The notes: generated by a model from the sequence alone, not told the origin. 13,598 nucleotides of DNA from Dehalococcoidales bacterium (GCA_012520835.1 JAAYNN010000003.1:1-13598), one strand, 5' to 3'; counted from the first letter of the stretch, positions 1 through 6,819 are shown. Translations and numbers: made by a program.

Positions 1-437
1 AGTTTCTTGCGCGGATAGCAATCCGTACCGTATGCCGTAACTGATAGGTGTATATCTTTTCCGGCAACCAGTTCTTCTATTACATGACCGCCGCCATAAT
101 TGAATTCCCCGGGATATATCCTGTTTCTGGGGTCGTCGTCTGGCAGGGCATTGGCTCCGATAAACAGGTCTGTGGCAGCAAAAGCCGCATAAGCCGGGAC
201 GTCATTAAGATAAGCCCTGCCCCCTCCGATCTTAATACGCGGATTTGAGTGTCCGATATTAATATAGGCACCGGAGGAACACATAGGGCCGAAAGTGCCT
301 GTTGTGACAACATCTACTTCATGAGCCGCTTTTTTTATACCTTTTTCTTTGGCAATGGAGATTATTTCCTCTGCATTGACAACAACGGCTTCTCCCTTGC
401 GTATTTTATCGTTAATTTCCTCGATTGTTTTTGACAT
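1..437 (-). CDS. DUF39 homocysteine biosynthesis protein (L-aspartate semialdehyde sulfurtransferase family), 5' part
   Basis: Partial gene: 145 codons are visible from the ATG at 435-437 and the frame is open to the left edge. The translation begins MSKTIEEINDKIRKGEAVVV and carries VTTGTFGPMCSSGA (about residues 44-57), then GGGRAYLNDVPAYAAFAATD, FNYGGGHVIEELVAGKD and GTDCYPRK. This is the N-terminal half of the DUF39/HcyBio family. Family members in methanogens and some anaerobic bacteria make homocysteine from aspartate semialdehyde and sulfide by way of a cysteine persulfide, in the cytoplasm. Cys-53 sits where I recall the essential family cysteine; Cys-140 is a second candidate. A ribosome site AGGAG at 446-450, 8 nt before the ATG, supports the start. 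The family partner, a CBS/4Fe-4S ferredoxin protein, would be expected downstream, outside the window. The match is from memory of family motifs, not a search. Confidence 0.88.
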   Translation of the reverse strand, partial: MSKTIEEINDKIRKGEAVVVNAEEIISIAKEKGIKKAAHEVDVVTTGTFGPMCSSGAYINIGHSNPRIKIGGGRAYLNDVPAYAAFAATDLFIGANALPDDDPRNRIYPGEFNYGGGHVIEELVAGKDIHLSVTAYGTDCYPRKK

Positions 438-465
438 TTTGCAGGCTCCTGATTTAACCCAATAT

Positions 466-479
466 TGATACAGGTATCA
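466..479. promoter_or_regulatory. perfect palindrome in the leader of the DUF39 gene (possible operator)
   Basis: TGATAC-AG-GTATCA is a perfect 6-bp inverted repeat with a 2-nt centre. It lies between the predicted transcription start (about 495) and the ribosome site (446-450). The position suits a repressor operator; the 2-nt centre is too tight for a stable RNA hairpin. Methionine and homocysteine genes are commonly regulated, but no specific regulator can be named from the sequence. Confidence 0.35.
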
Positions 480-501
480 TGAATATGCGCTGAATATTTA
501 A

Positions 502-530
502 ATGATAAACTCTAAAAGAGGGCTTGTCAA
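502..530 (-). promoter_or_regulatory. sigma70-like promoter for the DUF39 gene
   Basis: On the minus strand there is a perfect -35 box TTGACA (525-530), a 17-nt spacer, and a -10 box TATCAT (502-507) matching 5 of 6 consensus bases. Transcription would start near 495 and give a leader of roughly 58 nt before the ATG at 437. This is the best promoter in the window by consensus match. Confidence 0.65.
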
Positions 531-809
531 TCAAAATTAGCTATGTACTACTGCATAAACAACGTATAATGTTTTTTATAATATAAGATGACCTTTATAG
601 ACAGATGATAATGTCCTGTAAAAATTGAATAATAAAATGTTTATGGTATGATAATCTTTAAAGAGTGAATACTGTTTGAAGTTTATGCCCCGGAGCTTTT
701 GATGAGAATAGATAGCCTGCTTGAGAAAATGGTAGAATAAGGAAGCTTTGGATTTACACTTAAATGTATTTAGCTCTCTGATAAAAATAAAATTATCGAG
801 GTAATCAGG

Positions 810-1595
810 ATGTTTACAGAAAAAGATGTTGTGTCTGCCGACAATATTACAAACAAACTTGGTAATGATTTTATCGGAAAAAGAGTGGAGGTGTATCCAC
901 AGCTTGCTTCAACCAACGAAATTGCCAAAGTTGCCGCTTCAAACAGGGTGCCGGAAGGTATGGTAATTGTTGCCGAAGAGCAGACCGCTGGAAAAGGGCG
1001 TCTTGACCGATACTGGATTTCTCCTAAAGGCTGTGTCAGTCTTTCCATCATCCTGTATCCCGATATAAAACTTTTACCGTCACTTATTATGGTTGCTTCT
1101 GTTGCTATGATTCATACAATAAAAAAGGTAACCGGCTTGAAAGCAAGCATCAAGTGGCCTAACGATATTCTCATAAACGGGAAAAAAGTCGGCGGAATTC
1201 TGATTGAGGGGACTATACAGCATATCAACGTTGGGTATGCTGTTGTCGGGGTAGGATTGAATGTTAATTTTAATATCAGTGACTATCCTGAAATATCTGA
1301 AATAGCTACCACCTTATCGGACGAAATGGGCAAGCCGGTGTCCCTTCTCGATATTATTCGTACCCTTCTCATAGAATTTGAAAAGCTGTATAAGTCGGCA
1401 TTGGATGGAGATATGGTGTACAGGGAATGGCACGATAATATGGACACCATCGGTAAAAAAGTATCGGCTAAATCGGGTAACATTATCTATGAGGGCATTG
1501 TGGATGATGTGACGAAAGACGGGAATCTGATAATCAAGACCTCAGCCGGGGAAACGGTAAACTTTATAGCAGGGGACGTTATCTTGCTCAAATAA
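810..1595 (+). CDS. birA: Biotin--[acetyl-CoA-carboxylase] ligase, without the repressor HTH domain
   Basis: This 261-aa cytoplasmic enzyme activates biotin with ATP to biotinyl-5'-AMP and transfers it to a lysine of biotin carboxyl carrier domains. Visible motifs: STN at 34-36, the biotinyl-AMP loop QTAGKGRLDR at 58-67, KWPND at 115-119, KVGGIL at 126-131 and GVGLN at 147-151. A short SH3-like C-terminal domain runs from about 214 to the end. Only about 20 residues precede the catalytic domain, so the DNA-binding domain of bifunctional BirA is absent (monofunctional type). The loop has Lys where many family members have Arg (GRGR), a conservative change. The ATG follows GAGGT (798-802) by 7 nt. 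The gene stands alone, divergent from the DUF39 gene, and its 3' end forms part of the terminator. Confidence 0.95.
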   Translation: MFTEKDVVSADNITNKLGNDFIGKRVEVYPQLASTNEIAKVAASNRVPEGMVIVAEEQTAGKGRLDRYWISPKGCVSLSIILYPDIKLLPSLIMVASVAMIHTIKKVTGLKASIKWPNDILINGKKVGGILIEGTIQHINVGYAVVGVGLNVNFNISDYPEISEIATTLSDEMGKPVSLLDIIRTLLIEFEKLYKSALDGDMVYREWHDNMDTIGKKVSAKSGNIIYEGIVDDVTKDGNLIIKTSAGETVNFIAGDVILLK

Positions 1596-1614
1596 GATAA
1601 CATCCCCGTTTTTT
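1572..1614 (+). terminator. intrinsic terminator of birA
   Basis: Arms GGGGACGTTATCTT (1572-1585) and AAGATAACATCCCC (1594-1607) pair over 14 positions with one C/A mismatch. The loop is 8 nt and the hairpin is followed by G and a run of six T (1609-1614). The left arm is inside birA and the stop codon TAA (1593-1595) straddles loop and right arm. On the minus strand no T-run follows the hairpin, so it should not serve the converging slipin gene as an intrinsic terminator. Confidence 0.9.
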
Positions 1615-1616
1615 CT

Positions 1617-2369
1617 TTACTTATCCTGGTTTTTCATAAACATGGATATCAGGTCGATAGGAATCGGAAATATGAGCGTACTGTTTTTCTCCGATGCAAT
1701 CTCGGTTAATGTCTGAAGATAGCGTAACTGCAGTGTAACCGGTTCTTTTGCTATAACAACTGCCGCCTCTGCCAATTTTTCGGAAGCCTGATATTCACCC
1801 TCGGCATGGATTATCTTGGCACGTCTTTCCCTCTCGACTTCAGCCTGCGCTGCCATTGACCTTCTCATTGTTTCGGGAAGCTCTACTTCTTTTATTTCGA
1901 CGATGCTGACTTTCACGCCCCAGGGATCGGTATGCTCGTCGATTATCGCCTGTAGCTTTTGATTTAATTTTTCCCTTTGAGTCAAGAGTTCATCCAGTTC
2001 GGATTGCCCCAGCACATTCCTGAGGGTTGTTTGAGATATCTGTGAGGTAGCCTTGATATGGTCCAGGACTTTTACAACTGAAGCTTCAGGAGAGACCACG
2101 CGGAAATATACTACGGCATTGACTCTTACGGTGACATTATCCCTGGTGATAACCTCCTGTGAAGGCACATCCATCGTTACCACGCGCAAATCGACCTTAA
2201 CCATGCGGTCGACAAAGGGAATGATGAAAAATAAGCCCGGGCCTTTTGCCCCTATCAGCCTGCCCAGCCTGAATATAACCCCTCTTTCATACTCGGCTAC
2301 AACTCTAACCGCTAGAGATATGAGTAATAAAACCGCAGCTACTATTATGATAATTGTATAAAGATCCAT
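1617..2369 (-). CDS. Slipin / stomatin-like SPFH membrane protein
   Basis: This 250-aa protein has one N-terminal hydrophobic segment (about residues 3-23). The SPFH/band-7 domain follows (EYERGVIFRLGR at 26-37, GPGLFFIIPFVDR at 43-55, SQEVITRDNVTVRVNAVVYF at 70-89). Next is an Ala/Glu/Arg-rich helical stretch (about 170-205, AQAEVERERRAKIIHAEGEY), then a short tail, IFPIPIDLISMF. The layout and length fit prokaryotic stomatins, which oligomerise at the membrane as scaffolds; the precise role is unknown. It begins at the ATG 2367-2369, overlapping the NfeD stop by 1 nt (TGATG), with AAGGAGG at 2376-2382. Slipin/NfeD pairing is a recurrent bacterial and archaeal arrangement, which supports the call. 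No FtsH-like or membrane protease gene lies beside it. Confidence 0.93.
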   Translation of the reverse strand: MDLYTIIIIVAAVLLLISLAVRVVAEYERGVIFRLGRLIGAKGPGLFFIIPFVDRMVKVDLRVVTMDVPSQEVITRDNVTVRVNAVVYFRVVSPEASVVKVLDHIKATSQISQTTLRNVLGQSELDELLTQREKLNQKLQAIIDEHTDPWGVKVSIVEIKEVELPETMRRSMAAQAEVERERRAKIIHAEGEYQASEKLAEAAVVIAKEPVTLQLRYLQTLTEIASEKNSTLIFPIPIDLISMFMKNQDK

Positions 2370-2668
2370 CAGTTGCCTCCTTCAATATTATTTTTTGAAA
2401 CATATAGCTTAAGCCCGTCGGACTTCTGAATTACCACATAATCTCCGGGTTCGGCAATGCCGCTGTCTATTCTGGCCAGCCAGATTTCGCCCTCGACAAA
2501 TACCGTGCCTTCAGGGTTCAATTCTTTTCTAACAACGGCTGATTTCCCGACCAGGTCTTCTCTTCCGGTAGACACCTGCTTTTTATGAGCGGTTATAATC
2601 CGTTCAATAACAAACACAAGTAAAAATACAGAAAGGATTACGATTATTACAACAAGCCATATATCCAA
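2369..2668 (-). CDS. Short NfeD-family membrane protein (one membrane helix plus OB-fold)
   Basis: This 99-aa protein has one membrane helix (about residues 3-24, WLVVIIVILSVFLLVFV) followed by an OB-fold NfeD C-terminal domain (about 36-91: GREDLVGKSAVVRKELNPEG, then VFVEGEIWLARIDSG and GDYVVIQKSDGLKLYV). It lacks the ClpP-like protease domain and multi-helix region of long NfeD proteins, so it is the truncated partner type, thought to work with the adjacent slipin. The start is TTG (2666-2668): an in-frame TAA lies immediately upstream, so no earlier start is possible, and AAAGGAGG (2682-2689, followed by more G) provides the ribosome site. The stop overlaps the slipin ATG by 1 nt, so the two are probably translated together. 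Confidence 0.88.
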   Translation of the reverse strand: MDIWLVVIIVILSVFLLVFVIERIITAHKKQVSTGREDLVGKSAVVRKELNPEGTVFVEGEIWLARIDSGIAEPGDYVVIQKSDGLKLYVSKNNIEGGN

Positions 2669-2729
2669 TTATAATTCACCCCCTCCTTTCGTATCCCTAT
2701 AAAAGTACGGTAATATAAGACACAATTAG

Positions 2730-2758
2730 AGTATAACCTTCCTGTATTCTGTCTGCAA
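2730..2758 (-). promoter_or_regulatory. candidate promoter for the nfeD-slipin unit
   Basis: The minus strand reads TTGCAG (2753-2758), a 17-nt spacer, then TATACT (2730-2735). The -10 box matches consensus at 5 of 6 positions and the -35 at 3 of 6. It lies about 60 nt upstream of the TTG start of the NfeD gene in the 174-bp divergent spacer. Confidence 0.4.
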
Positions 2759-2781
2759 GCTGATAAAATAACCTTATATAT

Positions 2782-2811
2782 TTGTACAGAATACATTTTT
2801 TATAGTAGAAT
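2782..2811 (+). promoter_or_regulatory. weak candidate promoter for the his operon
   Basis: TTGTAC (2782-2787), an 18-nt spacer, then TAGAAT (2806-2811, 5 of 6 bases). The -35 match is poor. The position, about 30 nt upstream of the hisZ ATG, leaves no room for a long leader peptide or T-box attenuator, so classical his attenuation is not apparent here. Confidence 0.3.
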
Positions 2812-2842
2812 TTACACATTAATAAAGTAAGGAAATAATAAT

Positions 2843-4087
2843 ATGAAAGCAGAAAAATGCAGGGGTTTTAAAGACCTGACGCCCGACGATATGCGGGCTT
2901 TTCGTTTAGTTGAGGATACTTTCCGGGATTGCTGCATAGGCTGGGGCTACGACGAAATACGTACTCCGACAATTGAATATCTATATCTTTTTACCTCGGC
3001 CGGCACCCTGACTCCCAACATGCTGGGTAAAGTCTATTCGTTTCTTGATTGGGACGGCTGGAGCGGCGAGAGAGTGGTATTGAAGCCGGATGGCACGATA
3101 CCGACCGCAAGGTATTATATCGATAACAGTAAAAGCGGGCTTGCCCGATTATTCTATGTCACCAATCTGTTCATGTTTGAAGAAACCGGTAAAAAGTCGC
3201 GCGAGAAATGGCAGTGCGGAGCAGAGCTTATCGGCGTTAATAGTGCGCTTTCGGATATCGAACTCGTTTCTCTATCTCTCGATGTATTGAGACAGCTTGG
3301 CCTTTCCGATATTAAGATAAAATTGTCCCATGCCGGCCTGATAAAGGCTTTATTGGACAGCCTGGAATTGAGTTCTGATGAGAAGAACAGCATTTTCTCA
3401 CGCATACTGGAAGGTGATTCTGCCGCTCTCGATATTGTTAAAATGGATAAACCGGAGACTGTCGAAGCTCTGAACCTGCTTGTGGGACTTAAAGGCAAAA
3501 CCTCAGGATTCTTAAAAAATATAAAGGCATTATCGGGAAAGAAGCTGGACAGTATATCTCAACCGCTCGATAATTTTATAGACATTGTTGAAAAGCTTGA
3601 AACCCTGGGCATCGATTACAGAATCGACATAGCCTCGGGCAAGGGATTCGAGTACTATACCGGCCTGATATTCCATTTATTAATCGGAGAGAATGTTATC
3701 GGCGGCGGCGGCAGATATGATGCTCTTATTCCGCAAATGGGAGGCCAGTCAACGCCGGCAGCCGGGTTTGCCCTTTATATGGACGAGGTGATAAAACTTT
3801 TTGAACCGGAGGCTCTGGCTGAACTGGATGTCAATAAAATACTGGTTAGAATTGAAGCCAATGCCATGGAAGAAGGATTCGATCTGGCTGAAATCCTGCG
3901 TGATTTCGGTTATATCGTTGTCATATCGCTCGATGATAAACCGGGAACGGGCTATGGATGGGAACTTGAAGTCAGCAGCAAAACACCCAAATTTGTTTTA
4001 ACTGATATTACCTCAAAAGAAACCACAAAGACAGATGATGCCTGTGATATTTTAAAATTACTGGGATGTACTGAAGATGTCTCTTAA
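2843..4087 (+). CDS. hisZ: ATP phosphoribosyltransferase regulatory subunit (HisRS-like paralogue)
   Basis: This 414-aa protein has a class II aminoacyl-tRNA synthetase fold. HisZ binds short-form HisG and is needed for its activity and histidine feedback. Visible: an N-terminal CRGFKDLTPDD; LKPDGTIPTARYY (80-92, the HisZ form of the motif); REKWQCGAELIG (120-131); SGKGFEYYTG (265-274); GGGGRYDALIP (287-297); and AAGFALYMDE (306-315). In true HisRS the HisA loop reads RGLDYY and its Arg is catalytic; here it is KGFEYY, arguing against a tRNA synthetase. A tail of about 85 residues (328-414) resembles a shortened HisRS anticodon-binding domain. AAGGA (2829-2833) precedes the ATG. The frame overlaps hisG by 11 nt, and this neighbourhood is the main support for HisZ rather than HisS. 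Confidence 0.9.
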   Translation: MKAEKCRGFKDLTPDDMRAFRLVEDTFRDCCIGWGYDEIRTPTIEYLYLFTSAGTLTPNMLGKVYSFLDWDGWSGERVVLKPDGTIPTARYYIDNSKSGLARLFYVTNLFMFEETGKKSREKWQCGAELIGVNSALSDIELVSLSLDVLRQLGLSDIKIKLSHAGLIKALLDSLELSSDEKNSIFSRILEGDSAALDIVKMDKPETVEALNLLVGLKGKTSGFLKNIKALSGKKLDSISQPLDNFIDIVEKLETLGIDYRIDIASGKGFEYYTGLIFHLLIGENVIGGGGRYDALIPQMGGQSTPAAGFALYMDEVIKLFEPEALAELDVNKILVRIEANAMEEGFDLAEILRDFGYIVVISLDDKPGTGYGWELEVSSKTPKFVLTDITSKETTKTDDACDILKLLGCTEDVS

Positions 4088-5495
4088 TATTGCTTTACCT
4101 AAAGGACGTTTATTGAACAGCACCGCTGTTTTGCTTGAGAAAGCTGGCTGGGAAATAGACGGCTATGACGAAAAATTGCGTTATTACCGTTTGAAATCCG
4201 CCAGGTTTCCGGATATCAATATAAAGGTGTTGCAGGAAAAAGACATACCAATACAAATCGCCGTCGGCAATTACGACCTCGGTATATGCGGGTTGGACTG
4301 GACGGAAGAGTTGCTGGTTAAATACCCCAGCAGTTCCGTTGTTAAAATAGTCGACCTCGGATATGGCGAGGGCGCCCTGTATGCTGCCGCTTTACCGGGA
4401 GAGATGGCCGATACCGAAAAACTTTCATCCAGAAAAGGCATCACCCGCATCGCCGGCGAATATCCCAACCTGGCGGAAACGCTGGCAGGAAAATTACGGC
4501 TTAAACGTTTCAGCATCTTCCCACTGTGGGGCGGCGCTGAAGTTTATCCTCCTGAGGATGCCGAAATTGTGCTGCTGCCGCGAAAATCGGAAAAGGACAT
4601 TCTTGATGCCGGGCTGGTGCCTTTTATCAAGGTCGTCGATTTTAAAGCCTACCTGATTGCCAACAACAACAGCTTGAGAACTAAAAATATGGCTGATATC
4701 CTGTCTTCACTGACCGATTTGCTGGAGTCTTCCTGTGATTTTCCGAAGACCTTTCATATCATCAAGACAACCGAGAAGCCGGCAGCCAGGTCTTTTACGA
4801 AAGTTTCGCATGATATGGTAAGGCTGGCTCTACCTGACGGGCATCAGCAGGCACATGTATGCCGCATTTTCGATAAAGTTGGGATAAAAGTCGACGATTA
4901 TCCTTCACAGACAGGCAACCGCAGGCCGACGAGCAACCTGGATGGTTATTTTATAAAAGTAATCAGGCCGCAGGATATGCCGCTGCAGATAGCCAACGGC
5001 AATTTCGACCTGGCTATAACAGGCCGTGATTGGCTCATCGACCATAAATATCAATTCCCCAATAGCCCGATTGAGGAACTGCTCGACCTGAAATACGGAT
5101 GGGTTAAAATCGTTGCTGTAATCGATGAAAAGTTGCCGGTTGAAGATATTGCGACATGGTGGAAGTACTGCAAAGATAACCAGATTACCTGCCGGGTAGC
5201 TACCGAATATATCAATATTGCCGACCGCTATGTCCGGGACAACCGCATAGACAGGTACCGTATCATTCCAACATGGGGAGCCACCGAAGGCTTCCTGCCT
5301 GAAGACGCTGATTTGCTGATTGAAAATACGGAAACCGGCGGGACCATCGCACGGCACCATCTGAGGATTATCGATAAATTGTTTGAATCGACTGCCTGTC
5401 TTATCGGCAGCACCAGAAAGTGCAGCAATAGCAGAAAAACAGAAAGAATGGAGTTTCTTATAAGCGCCTTAAAGGGCGCCATGGAGATGACTTAA
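4077..5495 (+). CDS. hisG: ATP phosphoribosyltransferase with two tandem HisG catalytic-type domains
   Basis: HisG joins ATP and PRPP to give phosphoribosyl-ATP, the first histidine step. This protein is 472 aa; short HisG is about 210 and long HisG about 290. Domain 1 (about 1-220) has ALPKGRL (6-12), DIPIQIAVGNYDLGICGLDW (56-75), RIAGEYPNLAE (124-134) and WGGAEVYPPEDAE (151-163). Domain 2 (about 246-472) repeats this: ALPDGHQ (251-257), DMPLQIANGNFDLAITGRDW (300-319), RVATEYINIAD (373-383) and WGATEGFLPEDAD (400-412), then ENTETGGTI (416-424). Motif spacing agrees between halves (50/49, 68/73 and 25/25 residues). Domain 1 lacks the PRPP loop TGxT (it has PRKSEKDI), while domain 2 keeps it but has lost KGRL. 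No frameshift or stop interrupts the frame. The start overlaps hisZ by 11 nt with no clear ribosome site; hisD follows after 1 nt. Confidence 0.93.
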   Translation: MSLNIALPKGRLLNSTAVLLEKAGWEIDGYDEKLRYYRLKSARFPDINIKVLQEKDIPIQIAVGNYDLGICGLDWTEELLVKYPSSSVVKIVDLGYGEGALYAAALPGEMADTEKLSSRKGITRIAGEYPNLAETLAGKLRLKRFSIFPLWGGAEVYPPEDAEIVLLPRKSEKDILDAGLVPFIKVVDFKAYLIANNNSLRTKNMADILSSLTDLLESSCDFPKTFHIIKTTEKPAARSFTKVSHDMVRLALPDGHQQAHVCRIFDKVGIKVDDYPSQTGNRRPTSNLDGYFIKVIRPQDMPLQIANGNFDLAITGRDWLIDHKYQFPNSPIEELLDLKYGWVKIVAVIDEKLPVEDIATWWKYCKDNQITCRVATEYINIADRYVRDNRIDRYRIIPTWGATEGFLPEDADLLIENTETGGTIARHHLRIIDKLFESTACLIGSTRKCSNSRKTERMEFLISALKGAMEMT

Positions 5496-5496
5496 A

Positions 5497-6819
5497 ATGA
5501 GAATTATCAGAGGTTTCAAAGAAGCTGAATCCCTGCTTTCCAGGAAGGTTATTTCAGGTGGATACGCGATTTCTGCGGCTTTTCGCAACAGGTTGATGGA
5601 GATGTATGGAACCGGAGATCCGGAACAGGTAGTTAAGCAAATTGTTGACGATGTCCGTAAAAACGGTGATAAGGCTTTAATAGACTATACCCTGAAAATT
5701 GACAATATTAATTTATCGGAAATCGCGGTATCGCGGCGTGAAATAAATGAAGCCCGTTATGAAATAGACCGCGACCTCTATAAAGCTCTGGAAGTGGCTG
5801 CCGGGCAGATCAGGGCGTTTCATGTCGATCAAAAAAATGCCTTATTTGGCGGTATTAAGAATATGGGGCAGGGTACCATTGCCCGTCCGCTGGACAGGGT
5901 GGGGGTGTACGCACCGGGTGGTACTGCCAGCTACCCATCCACAGTCCTGATGACGGCAATTCCTGCTAAGGTAGCCGGAGTCAAACAGGTGATACTGGCA
6001 ACTCCGCCGGGCAAGGATGGAAAAGTGCCGGCGGTAACGCTGGCAGCTGCCTATATCGCCGAAGTGGACCATGTTTTCTGCATGGGAGGTTCTCAGGCTA
6101 TCGGCGCGCTGGCTTACGGTACTCAATCGGTACCGGCAGTAGATAAAATATGCGGCCCGGGCAATATCTTTGTTATGCTGGCCAAAAAGATGGTATACGG
6201 CACTGTGGATATCGACGGATTACAGGGACCCAGCGAAGTACTCATTATTGCCGATATCAAAGCCAAAGCAAAGCTACTGGCTGCCGAAATATTAGCACAG
6301 GCTGAACATGACACGCTGGCTTCCTCGATACTGATTACAGATTCCCCTTCGCTGGCTAACGCAGTTGAACGTGAAGTCGAGGCCCAAATGCAGGAATTAA
6401 ACCGGTGTAAAATCGCTTCGGAATCACTGGCAAATAATGGTATCATAATCATTGTGGACAGCATGGATGAGGCTATCGAATTATCCAATCTTTATGCCCC
6501 CGAGCATCTCTGCCTTGATATGGTGAATGCTGAAGAATATCTTGATAAAATAACCAATGCCGGTTGTATTTTCTATGGATATGCACCGACAGTTGCTATG
6601 GGTGATTATGTAGCCGGGCCAAGCCACGCTTTACCAACCAGCGGGACTGCCAGATTTGCATCGCCGTTGAATATATCCGATTTTATTAAATATACCAATC
6701 TGGTAAACGTGACCAGGGAGGAACTGGAAAAATACGGGCCCGTAGCCATGACTATTGCTGAAGCAGAGGGTTTGCAGGCGCATTCAAGAACGATTCATGT
6801 GCGTTTAACTGAAAGTTAA
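5497..6819 (+). CDS. hisD: Histidinol dehydrogenase
   Basis: This 440-aa zinc enzyme oxidises L-histidinol to L-histidine in two NAD-dependent steps, the last of the pathway. Family signatures: VGVYAPGGTASYPSTVLM (135-152), CGPGN (219-223), GPSEVLIIAD (244-253), QAEHD (268-272), YAPEHL (333-338), GDYVAGPSHALPTSGTARF (369-387) and EGLQAHSRTI (424-433). Zinc ligands by family position are Gln-268, His-271, Asp-370 and His-429; Glu-336 and His-337 are the catalytic base pair. All are present, so the enzyme should be active. Length is normal. It starts 1 nt after the hisG stop, with GGAG at 5483-5486 inside the hisG end, which implies coupling. Confidence 0.98.
   Translation: MRIIRGFKEAESLLSRKVISGGYAISAAFRNRLMEMYGTGDPEQVVKQIVDDVRKNGDKALIDYTLKIDNINLSEIAVSRREINEARYEIDRDLYKALEVAAGQIRAFHVDQKNALFGGIKNMGQGTIARPLDRVGVYAPGGTASYPSTVLMTAIPAKVAGVKQVILATPPGKDGKVPAVTLAAAYIAEVDHVFCMGGSQAIGALAYGTQSVPAVDKICGPGNIFVMLAKKMVYGTVDIDGLQGPSEVLIIADIKAKAKLLAAEILAQAEHDTLASSILITDSPSLANAVEREVEAQMQELNRCKIASESLANNGIIIIVDSMDEAIELSNLYAPEHLCLDMVNAEEYLDKITNAGCIFYGYAPTVAMGDYVAGPSHALPTSGTARFASPLNISDFIKYTNLVNVTREELEKYGPVAMTIAEAEGLQAHSRTIHVRLTES

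Larger units (their letters stand above)
438..809. other. divergent intergenic region, 372 bp
   Basis: This AT-rich spacer separates the DUF39 gene (minus) from birA (plus). The left third holds the DUF39 promoter and palindrome. Two TATAAT hexamers occur on the plus strand (565-570 and 577-582) without a convincing -35 box at the right distance, so the birA promoter is not resolved. A short open stretch at 669-740 ends in MRIDSLLEKMVE from the ATG at 702; it has no clear ribosome site and is not called as a gene. No RNA gene is recognised. Confidence 0.5.

Noticed and set aside
80..434. Small frames at the left end (80-313 minus, 48-248 and 249-434 plus)
   Set aside because: They are in other frames of the partial DUF39 gene, whose translation has strong family motifs.
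2053..2361. 102-codon plus-strand frame opposite the slipin gene
   Set aside because: Thr/Ser-rich low-complexity translation antisense to a clear SPFH gene; a shadow frame.
2690..2842. T-box or his leader attenuator before hisZ
   Set aside because: No T-box-like conserved box, His-codon run or terminator/antiterminator pair is visible in the 174-bp spacer, and the candidate promoter leaves only about 30 nt of leader.
2843..4087. Histidyl-tRNA synthetase (hisS) as the identity of the first his gene
   Set aside because: The HisA-loop catalytic Arg is replaced (KGFEYY), the C-terminal domain is shortened, and the gene overlaps hisG as hisZ genes do. A complete-genome check for another hisS would settle it.
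4740..4815. Frameshift or assembly join between two separate hisG genes
   Set aside because: The linker (residues about 221-246) is an uninterrupted frame without a stop, start-site signal or base-composition jump, so a true fusion is preferred; read coverage across the linker would confirm this.
4905..5360. 151-codon open frame on the minus strand inside hisG
   Set aside because: It lies wholly antisense to the second HisG domain, shows no recognisable protein features and has no ribosome site; it is a shadow of hisG codon use.
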